9,501 nucleotides of DNA from an uncultured Chloroflexota bacterium. Its GTDB lineage: Bacteria; Chloroflexota; Anaerolineae; Promineifilales; Promineifilaceae. Positions within the stretch are counted from its first letter, which is position 1; each line of letters opens with the position of its first letter. Location of the stretch: positions 1 to 9,501 of the forward strand of contig CALFEW010000224.1 in the NCBI GenBank assembly GCA_937958365.1, in the 5' to 3' direction. The notes below the pieces were generated by a model. It was not told the DNA's origin and ran no database searches. It saw nothing but the letters and a program-made list of their open reading frames with translations. A program made the position numbers and the translations under genes. Positions 1 to 5,529 of this stretch are shown in pieces.

Positions 1-168
1 CAAGAAGCAACGGTTCAGGAGCAAGAAGCAACGGTTCAGGAGCAAGAAGCAACGGTTCAGGAGCAAGAAGCAACGGCTCAGGAGCAAGAAGCAACGGTTC
101 AGGAGCAAGAAGCAACGGTTCAGGAGCAGGTAGCAACGGTTCAGGAGCAAGAAGCAACGGTTCAGGAG
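1..168. repeat. Eight tandem copies of a 21-bp repeat
   Basis: Eight head-to-tail 21-bp units begin at 1, 22, 43, 64, 85, 106, 127 and 148, each starting CAAGAAGCAACGG (copy 7 starts CAGGTAGCAACGG). Copy 4 has one T to C change and copy 7 two changes; the other six are identical. The array touches the left edge, so the true copy number is unknown. The unit is a multiple of three. In the frame of position 1 it reads QEATVQE over and over, with no stop down to the fucU start. It could therefore be the end of an upstream coding region or a purely intergenic minisatellite. There are no spacers, so it is not a CRISPR array. Confidence 0.95.
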
Positions 169-178
169 ACTTCGGAGC

Positions 179-217
179 GCAGGCGTCCCGCCTGCCGGGG
201 CGGACGGGGACGTCCGC
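179..217. other. Two consecutive GC-rich hairpins upstream of fucU
   Basis: Hairpin 1 pairs GCAGGCG (179-185) with CGCCTGC (189-195), a perfect 7-bp stem with a 3-nt loop. Hairpin 2 pairs GCGGACG (200-206) with CGTCCGC (211-217), a perfect 7-bp stem closed by GGGA, which would be a GNRA-type tetraloop in RNA. Neither is followed by a T-run, so a classical intrinsic terminator is not supported. They lie between the 21-bp array and the fucU ribosome binding site, so they could end an upstream transcript, stabilise the fucU leader, or be REP-like repeats. Confidence 0.6.
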
Positions 218-240
218 GGGCCTATTTTCAAGGAGAAGAC

Positions 241-666
241 ATGTTAAGAGGTATTTCATCGCTGTTCAGCCCGGAGCTGTTGGCGACTTTGTACGAGATG
301 GGACACGGCGACGAAATTGTGCTGGCCGACGCGCACTTTCCCGGCCACAGCACCAACGATCTGGTTATTCGGGCGGATGGGTTGGAAATTGAGGATTTGC
401 TGGGCGCGATTCTGCCATTGTTCGCCCTGGACAATTACGTTGAAGACCCGGTGGTCATGATGGCCTGTGTCCCTGGCGACGATCCCGACCCTGAAGTGGA
501 AAAAGGCTACCGGGCCGTCATCAACGCCTATGCTCCCGGCACGCCGCCCATCTCCTTTATCGAGCGTTACGCCTTCTACGAACGCGCCGCCGACGCTTAC
601 GCCGTCGTCATGACCGGCGACACGCGCAAATACGCCAACATCATCCTGAAAAAAGGCGTGTCGTGA
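241..666 (+). CDS. fucU: L-fucose mutarotase (RbsD/FucU family)
   Basis: The 141-residue product matches the length of E. coli FucU (about 140) and resembles it throughout. FucU is a cytoplasmic mutarotase that interconverts alpha and beta anomers of L-fucose (and some related sugars), feeding the isomerase with the right ring form. Visible family motifs are GHGDEI at 21-26 with the expected catalytic His22, DAHFPGHS at 30-37, IRADG at 43-47, FYERA at 112-116 and a C-terminal KYANIILKKG. The start is supported by AAGGAG at 230-235, five bases upstream, and by N-terminal alignment with the family. The frame stays open upstream through the 21-bp repeats, but FucU proteins begin at this Met. It is the first gene of a plus-strand series with two sugar kinases and a class II aldolase, which suits fucose or rhamnose use. 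RbsD is the alternative, but the motifs favour FucU. It is the only gene here with no ACGGCCGT octamer. Confidence 0.93.
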   Translation: MLRGISSLFSPELLATLYEMGHGDEIVLADAHFPGHSTNDLVIRADGLEIEDLLGAILPLFALDNYVEDPVVMMACVPGDDPDPEVEKGYRAVINAYAPGTPPISFIERYAFYERAADAYAVVMTGDTRKYANIILKKGVS

Positions 667-667
667 A

Positions 668-700
668 GCGGGTGGCGAGTGTTTGCCACCCGCCACCCGC
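668..700. other. Hairpin just after the fucU stop
   Basis: GCGGGTGGC (668-676) pairs perfectly with GCCACCCGC at 685-693, and equally with a second copy at 692-700, because the right arm is a 7-bp direct repeat. The hairpin starts two bases after the fucU stop codon. No T-run follows, so it may attenuate transcription or protect the 3' end rather than act as a full terminator. Its sequence is related to the GGTAGCG and ACTCGCC heptamers found after araB. Confidence 0.6.
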
Positions 701-708
701 TCTTCATC

Positions 709-750
709 ATTCACCATTCACAATTCACCATTCACAATTCACAATTCAAA
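709..750. repeat. Six ATTCACM heptamers between fucU and araB
   Basis: Six consecutive 7-bp units start at 709, 716, 723, 730, 737 and 744: ATTCACC, ATTCACA, ATTCACC, ATTCACA, ATTCACA and ATTCAAA. The array ends directly at the araB ribosome binding site. It resembles the short tandem heptamers known in filamentous cyanobacteria in style, but the sequence is different. Confidence 0.9.
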
Positions 751-760
751 GGGGTTTCCC

Positions 761-2353
761 ATGTATGCAATTGGTTTGGATTTTGGCACGTTATCGGTAC
801 GGGCTTTGCTGGTGGAGACGGCGACGGGGCGCATTGTGGCTACGGCCGTTGCCCCCTTTCGTCATGGCGTCATAGATGAAAAACTACCCGGCGGCGGCGC
901 TTTAGGGCCAGATTGGGCGCTGCAACACCCAAATGATTGGCTGGAAGGGTTAACGGCCGTTACCCGCGAAGTCCTCAGCCACATCCCCAATCCCGCCGAC
1001 GTGACCGGCATCGGCCTGGACTTCACATCCTGCACCGTGCTGCCCGTCACCGCCGACGGCACGCCCTTCTGCCAGCTAGAAGCCTGGCAAGACACGCCCA
1101 ACGCCTGGCCCAAATTGTGGAAACACCACGCCGCGCAAAAACAGGCCACGCAAATCACGGCAACGGCCGTTGCCCGCGACGAAACCTGGCTCAAACGGTA
1201 CGGCGGCATCATCTCCTCCGAGTGGCTGCTGCCCAAAGGGGCGCAAATCCTGGCCGAAAACCCCGACCTGTACGGCGCAATGGACATGCTGGTCGAAGGC
1301 GGCGACTGGGTGGTGTGGCAGCTCACCGGTGGCTTCGCCCGCAACGCCTGCGCCGCCGGGTTCAAAGGCATGTGGCACAAAGCCGACGGCTACCCGGATG
1401 AAGATTATTTGACGGCCGTTCACCCCGATCTCGCCGGATTCTACGCCACCAAAGGGCGCGGGCCGGTGGTCGCCGCCGGTGCGCCGGTCGGCGGCCTGTC
1501 CGCGGAATGGGCCGAAAAATTAGGCTTAAAGGCGGGCACAAAAGTCGGCGCAGGCATCATAGACGCCCACGCCGGGGCCATCGGCGCGGGCATCACCGAT
1601 AACGGGCTGCTCTACATGGCGATGGGCACCTCCACCTGCCACATGCTCCTGTCCGATCAGGAAGTGCTGTGCGAAGGCATCAGCGGCGTGGTAGAGGATG
1701 GCATCTTGCCCGGCCGTTTCGGCTACGAAGCCGGGCAAGCGGGCGTCGGCGACATCTTCAACTGGTTCACCGAACACGCCGGGCAATCCCACGAGGCGCT
1801 GACGGCCGCCGCTGCCGATTTACGACCGGGCGAAAGCGGCCTGCTGGCGCTCGATTGGTGGAACGGCTGCCGCACGCCCCTGGTAGACGCCGACCTGAAC
1901 GGCGTGCTGCTCGGCTACTCGCTGCGCACGACGCCGGCGGAAGTCTATCGGGCGCTCATCGAGGCCACCGCTTTTGGCACGCGGCTCATCCTGGATACTT
2001 TTGCTGATGGCGGCGTGGCGGTTCATGGCCTGCGGGCGGGCGGCGGGCTGACCAAAAATGGGCTGCTGCTGCAAATCTACGCCGATGTGACCGGGCTGCC
2101 GCTGGAAGTGTGCGCCACGGAACACGCCAGCGCGTTGGGCGCGGCGATTTTGGGCGCGGTGGCGGGTGGGGCGTATGATTCGCTGGAAACGGCCGTTACC
2201 CACATGGTCCCCGCGCCAGAACGCACCATCCAGCCCAATCCGGCCCACAAAGCCACCTACGACGGCCTCTACGCCGAATACAAACGCCTCGTAGACTACT
2301 TTGGCCGCGACGCCCATTCACCGCTCAAGCGCTTGCGGGCGCTGCGGGGGTAG
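761..2353 (+). CDS. araB: L-ribulokinase, FGGY carbohydrate kinase family
   Basis: The 530-residue product is a slightly short AraB (E. coli 566). It would phosphorylate L-ribulose with ATP in the cytoplasm, the second step of L-arabinose use. The FGGY kinase layout is clear: phosphate-binding DFGT at 7-10, SSEW at 152-155, GGDWVVWQLTG at 180-190, DAHAGAIGAG at 268-277 with probable catalytic base Asp268, GTSTCHMLL at 289-297, GYEAGQ at 321-326, DWWNGCRTP at 365-373, the ATP-site AGGGLTKN at 426-433 and a C-terminal SALGAAI. GTSTC, YEAGQ and the DW-NG-RTP block are AraB hallmarks. The start at 761 is chosen because AAAGGGG lies at 748-754 and the family N-terminus (YAIGLDFGT) follows at once. 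A longer frame from 683 would translate the heptamer repeats. The stop codon lies inside the next heptamer array. AraA and AraD are absent here, and some AraB-like kinases accept other ketoses, so the substrate is not certain. Confidence 0.9.
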   Translation: MYAIGLDFGTLSVRALLVETATGRIVATAVAPFRHGVIDEKLPGGGALGPDWALQHPNDWLEGLTAVTREVLSHIPNPADVTGIGLDFTSCTVLPVTADGTPFCQLEAWQDTPNAWPKLWKHHAAQKQATQITATAVARDETWLKRYGGIISSEWLLPKGAQILAENPDLYGAMDMLVEGGDWVVWQLTGGFARNACAAGFKGMWHKADGYPDEDYLTAVHPDLAGFYATKGRGPVVAAGAPVGGLSAEWAEKLGLKAGTKVGAGIIDAHAGAIGAGITDNGLLYMAMGTSTCHMLLSDQEVLCEGISGVVEDGILPGRFGYEAGQAGVGDIFNWFTEHAGQSHEALTAAAADLRPGESGLLALDWWNGCRTPLVDADLNGVLLGYSLRTTPAEVYRALIEATAFGTRLILDTFADGGVAVHGLRAGGGLTKNGLLLQIYADVTGLPLEVCATEHASALGAAILGAVAGGAYDSLETAVTHMVPAPERTIQPNPAHKATYDGLYAEYKRLVDYFGRDAHSPLKRLRALRG

Positions 2354-2424
2354 CGGGTAGCGAGTAGCGGGTAGCGGGTAGCACGTTTCCTCTTGAACTC
2401 GCCACTCGCCACTCGCCACTCACC
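2349..2424. repeat. Two opposing heptamer arrays between araB and rhaB
   Basis: Five GGTAGCG-type heptamers start at 2349, 2356, 2363, 2370 and 2377. After a 13-bp gap come four ACTCGCC-type heptamers starting at 2397, 2404, 2411 and 2418. The second type, read on the other strand (GGCGAGT), is close to a rotation of the first, so the two arrays form an imperfect inverted repeat. The araB stop codon TAG is part of the first heptamer. The arrays fill nearly all of the 80-bp gap, and no promoter is visible in it. Confidence 0.88.
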
Positions 2425-2433
2425 TTCTTCACC

Positions 2434-3864
2434 ATGACACACAAGACAGTTTTGGCCGTTGATCTGGGCGCGGAGTCGGGGCGGGTGACGGCCGTTCATT
2501 TTGATGGCGAACGGCTGACCATTGAGGAACTGCATCGCTTTCCCAATGGCGCGGTCAACGTGCGCGGCACGTTGTATTGGGACTTTTTGCGCCTGTGGGC
2601 GGAGATTCAGGCCGGGATTGAGCGGGGCAAAACACACCAACCGGCGGGCATTGGCGTGGATACCTGGGGGGTGGATTTTGGGCTGTTGGATAGAGACGGC
2701 CGTTTGCTGAGCAATCCCGTCTGTTACCGCGACGGCCGTACCGAAGGCATGATGGCCGCCGCCTTCGCCCGCGTGCCCCAGAGCGAGATTTTCGCCCAGA
2801 CCGGCATCCAGTTCGCCCGCTACAACACCCTCTACCAGCTTCTCAGCCTTGTCGAAAGCCAATCGCCCCTGCTGGACGCCGCCGACACGCTGCTGCTGTC
2901 ACCCGACCTGCTCAATTATTGGTTGACGGGCGTGAAAGCCGCCGAGCAAACCATCGCCTCGACGACGCAAATGCTGGACGTGCAGACGCGGCAGTGGGCG
3001 ACGGGGCTGCTGGCGCGGCTGGACATTCCGGCGCGCATTCTGCCGCCCATCGTCGCCTCAGGCACGCGCCTGGGCTGTTATGACGACATCCCGGTTTTTG
3101 CCTCCGGCGGGCATGATACGGCCAGCGCCGTGGCCGCCGTGCCCACGCAGACGGCCGATTATGGCTACATCAGCAGCGGCACGTGGAGTCTGGTGGGACT
3201 GGAGATGGAACGGCCGTTGCTCACCCCCGCCGCCTTCGCCGCCAACATCACCAACGAGGGCGGCGTGGCGGGCAGCGTGCGGCTACTGACCAACGTGGCC
3301 GGGTTGTGGCTGGTGCAGCAGTGCCGTGTCGCCTGGCGGCGGGACGGCCGTGAATTTGATTACCCCACGCTGGTGAAACTGGCCGAAGCCGCCCACCCGC
3401 ACACTGCCTTCATCAACCCCAACGCCCCAGAATTTCTGACGCCGGGTGATTACCCGGCGCTGGTCCGGGCATTTTGCGCCCGCACCAATCAGCCTGTCCC
3501 CCAAGACGAAGGAACCGTGGTGCGCGTGTTGCTGGAAAGTCTGGCGCTGGAATACCGCACCGTCTTTGCGCGGCTGGCGCATCTGACCGGGCGAGCCATC
3601 GAGGTGATCCACATCGTCGGCGGCGGCACGCAAAATCAACTGCTCAACCAGATGACGGCCGACGCGACCAACCGACCGGTCATCACCGGCCCGATTGAGG
3701 CGACGGTGTTGGGCAATGCGCTGGTGCAGCTCATCGCCCTGCGCGAACTGGCCGACCTACAACAGGGGCGGCAGGTGGTGGCCCAATCCGGCTTGCTGCG
3801 GCGCTATGAACCGGGGGGAGAAACGGCCGTGTGGGACGAGGCTTACCGGCGTTATACAGAATAA
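2434..3864 (+). CDS. rhaB: L-rhamnulokinase, FGGY carbohydrate kinase family
   Basis: The 476-residue product is close to E. coli RhaB (489). It would convert L-rhamnulose to L-rhamnulose 1-phosphate in the cytoplasm. Motifs follow RhaB rather than AraB: VDLGAESGRV at 9-18, GVDTWGVDFGLLD at 74-86, ASTTQMLD at 175-182, GGHDTASAVAAVP at 225-237 with probable catalytic Asp228, YISSGTWSLVGLE at 245-257, the NEGG block near 274, GGGTQN at 396-401 and EATVLGNAL at 422-430. The start at 2434 fits the family N-terminus, but the 25 bases upstream are pyrimidine-rich heptamer sequence with no recognisable Shine-Dalgarno site. Its last eight codons, including the stop, form the start of the 84-bp tandem repeat that follows. 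L-fuculokinase is the main alternative, and the neighbouring fucU leaves room for a dual role. Confidence 0.9.
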   Translation: MTHKTVLAVDLGAESGRVTAVHFDGERLTIEELHRFPNGAVNVRGTLYWDFLRLWAEIQAGIERGKTHQPAGIGVDTWGVDFGLLDRDGRLLSNPVCYRDGRTEGMMAAAFARVPQSEIFAQTGIQFARYNTLYQLLSLVESQSPLLDAADTLLLSPDLLNYWLTGVKAAEQTIASTTQMLDVQTRQWATGLLARLDIPARILPPIVASGTRLGCYDDIPVFASGGHDTASAVAAVPTQTADYGYISSGTWSLVGLEMERPLLTPAAFAANITNEGGVAGSVRLLTNVAGLWLVQQCRVAWRRDGREFDYPTLVKLAEAAHPHTAFINPNAPEFLTPGDYPALVRAFCARTNQPVPQDEGTVVRVLLESLALEYRTVFARLAHLTGRAIEVIHIVGGGTQNQLLNQMTADATNRPVITGPIEATVLGNALVQLIALRELADLQQGRQVVAQSGLLRRYEPGGETAVWDEAYRRYTE

Positions 3865-4090
3865 AAGCCGGGTTACCCGGCGTCGTCTTGCAGACCGGCG
3901 CTTTAGCGCTGGTCGTGGCGGGTGCTTACCGGCATTATACAGAATAAAAGCCGGGTTTACCCGGCGTCGTTTTGCAGACCGGCGCTTTAGCGCTGGTCGT
4001 GGCGGGTGCTTACCGGCATTATACAGAATAAAAGCCGGGTTTACCCGGCGTCGTTTTGCAGACCGGCGCTTTAGCGCTGGTCGTGGCGGG
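3841..4090. repeat. Three 83-84 bp tandem repeats starting inside rhaB
   Basis: Units span 3841-3923, 3924-4007 and 4008-4090. Each starts GCTTACCGGC, contains a copy of the last seven codons and the stop of rhaB, then two hairpins. Units 2 and 3 are identical over 83 bases. Unit 1 differs by one substitution in the rhaB codons (CGT versus CAT), one missing T in the first hairpin loop, and one C/T change. Only unit 1 is translated as part of rhaB; units 2 and 3 carry untranslated copies of its 3' end. Each unit has hairpin A (GCCGGG with CCCGGC) and hairpin B (a 10-bp stem around CTTTAG). Together with the inverted arm that follows, this explains most of the 378-bp gap before the aldolase gene. 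Confidence 0.95.
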
Positions 4091-4144
4091 CTACGCCTGG
4101 AGCTAAAGCCCCAGGCTAAAAAACGACGCCCCGTAAACGGGGCT
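4033..4144. repeat. Inverted double-hairpin element, REP/BIME-like
   Basis: The left arm (4033-4084) and the reverse complement of the right arm (4093-4144) align over 52 bases without a gap, with 13 differences, around an 8-bp spacer. Each arm folds into the same two hairpins: A with loop TTTA inside a 6-bp stem, and B with a 10-bp stem around CTTTAG, joined by GGCGTCGTTTT. Eleven of the 13 differences fall in paired positions and all keep pairing, including A-T to C-G, C-G to T-A and G-C to C-G swaps. The other two are in the linker. The upstream tandem units hold two more left arms (3866-3916 and 3949-4000). The remaining 4145-4242 shows only the aldolase ribosome binding site AAGGA at 4233-4237; I see no clear promoter in it. 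Confidence 0.85.
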
Positions 4145-4242
4145 AAAGAAGGCCGTGACGGTAATGACATATTGGGCGCGGCTTCCCTCGAATACAAACG
4201 CTTTGCGTACTGAGATTTTATTCACTCTTTTCAAGGACTTCT

Positions 4243-5529
4243 ATGAACTTTCAACTTTTGCACCCCCGCGACCAGTTGGTGGCGGTGATGAATCGCATCT
4301 ATCACAGCGGTATGACGACGCTGTCCGGCGGCAATTTGTCTATTCTGGATGACAATGGCGACATCTGGATTACCCCGGCGGGCGTGGACAAGGGCAACCT
4401 GACGCCGCAGGACATTATGTGTGTGGACGTAAACGGCCGTATCACCGGCCCCCATCGCCCCTCGTCCGAACTGCCCTTCCACCGCGCCATCTACGCCGCC
4501 CGGCCCGATTTGCGGGCCATCGTCCACGCCCATCCGCCGGCGCTGGTCTCGTTTAGCATTGCCCGGAAAGTGCCGGAAACGGCCGTTATCCCCCAACTCC
4601 AGCGCATCTGCGGCCGGGTGGGTTACGCCCCCTACGCCCTCACCGGCAGCGAACAACTCGGTCAGGTCATCGCCGCCACGTTTGGCGAGGGCTACAACAG
4701 CGTCATGTTGGAAAATCATGGGGCCGTGGCCGCCGGCGAAACGCTTTTGGGCGCTTTTGAACGGCTGGAAACGCTAGAATTTGGCGCGCGCACCCTGATT
4801 CGCGCCAACACATTGGGCCAGATCAACATCCTCACCGCCGACCAACTGGCCCTGTTCGACCAGCCCGCCCCGGCGCTGCCCGAATTTACGCCCACGACCC
4901 ATTCCAGCCAGGAACGGGACTTACGGCGGCAAATCGCCGACGCCGTGCGGCGCGCCGTCGCCCGCCAGCTCATGCTCAGTACCGAAGGCGTCGTCTCGGC
5001 GCGGTTGGACGCGGACAGCTTCCTCATCACACCCACCGGCCAGGATCGCGGCGCGATCACGATTGAGGACGTGGTGCTGGTGCGCCAGGGGCAGCGCGAA
5101 CGCGGCAAAACGCCCAGCCGCGCCGTGCGGTTGCACCAGGCCATTTACGCCGCCCAGCCCGACATCCACTGCATCATCATGGCCCAATCGCCCAACGTGA
5201 TGGCCTACGCCACCACCGGCACGCCGTTTGATTCGCGCACCATCCCGGAAAGCTACATCTGGCTGCGCCGGATGCCGCTCATCCCCTACGAGACGTTTTA
5301 CACGCAGCCGCAGCAAATCGCGGCCACGATTTCCCTGAATACGCCGGTGATCCTGGTGCAAAATGACTGCGTAGTGGTCGCGGCAAAGACCATCTTGCAG
5401 GCGTTCGACCGGCTGGAAGTGGCCGAATACAGTGCGCGGTCGTTGATTGACACGGCCGTTATTGGCCCGCTCGTGCCCATTGGCGACGAGGAAATACGCG
5501 AACTGGAGATCGTCTTCGGGCTAACCTGA
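4243..5529 (+). CDS. Two-domain class II aldolase (FucA/RhaD-like)
   Basis: The 428-residue product is about twice the usual class II aldolase/adducin length and consists of two such domains. The N-terminal domain (about 1-210) has a full active site: GGN at 29-31, SSE at 74-76, HAHP at 95-98 and ENHG at 157-160. By comparison with E. coli FucA, Glu76, His95, His97 and His159 should bind the zinc. SSE rather than SSD favours a sugar-1-phosphate aldolase over an AraD-type epimerase. The expected reaction is cleavage of L-fuculose or L-rhamnulose 1-phosphate to dihydroxyacetone phosphate and L-lactaldehyde. The C-terminal domain (about 225-428) keeps the fold signature (TPTGQDRG, LHQAIYAAQPD) but has Ala294, Met313, Gln315 and Asp375 at the four ligand positions, so it is probably not catalytic. 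AAGGA five bases upstream supports the start. The gene ends in a 9-bp tail-to-tail overlap with uxaB. The exact substrate cannot be read from sequence. Confidence 0.85.
   Translation: MNFQLLHPRDQLVAVMNRIYHSGMTTLSGGNLSILDDNGDIWITPAGVDKGNLTPQDIMCVDVNGRITGPHRPSSELPFHRAIYAARPDLRAIVHAHPPALVSFSIARKVPETAVIPQLQRICGRVGYAPYALTGSEQLGQVIAATFGEGYNSVMLENHGAVAAGETLLGAFERLETLEFGARTLIRANTLGQINILTADQLALFDQPAPALPEFTPTTHSSQERDLRRQIADAVRRAVARQLMLSTEGVVSARLDADSFLITPTGQDRGAITIEDVVLVRQGQRERGKTPSRAVRLHQAIYAAQPDIHCIIMAQSPNVMAYATTGTPFDSRTIPESYIWLRRMPLIPYETFYTQPQQIAATISLNTPVILVQNDCVVVAAKTILQAFDRLEVAEYSARSLIDTAVIGPLVPIGDEEIRELEIVFGLT

Noticed and set aside
1..168. CRISPR array
   Set aside because: The 21-bp units abut with no unique spacers, and there are no cas genes in the window.
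668..700. Rho-independent terminator after fucU
   Set aside because: The stem is good, but no T-run follows on either strand. It is kept only as a hairpin.
683..760. N-terminal extension of AraB from the ATG at 683
   Set aside because: It would translate the heptamer repeats. The family N-terminus starts at 761 behind a good ribosome site.
862..1423. Long minus-strand open frames opposite araB (similar ones lie opposite rhaB, the aldolase gene and eda)
   Set aside because: These are shadow frames of GC-rich coding DNA. They resemble no family and have no ribosome sites, while the plus-strand products are clear.
3865..4144. Insertion sequence or MITE with target-site duplication
   Set aside because: There is no transposase gene, and I could not find terminal inverted repeats with a flanking direct duplication. 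The tandem and inverted arms look REP/BIME-like instead.
3695..4213. Open frames across the 84-bp repeats on both strands, predicting basic repeat proteins
   Set aside because: They arise because 84 is divisible by three and the repeat lacks stops. They overlap rhaB out of frame, have no ribosome site, and the hairpins explain the sequence better.
4243..5529. L-ribulose-5-phosphate 4-epimerase (AraD) as the function of the class II protein
   Set aside because: AraD has SSD where this protein has SSE, and the tandem domain layout is not that of AraD. It is not fully excluded.
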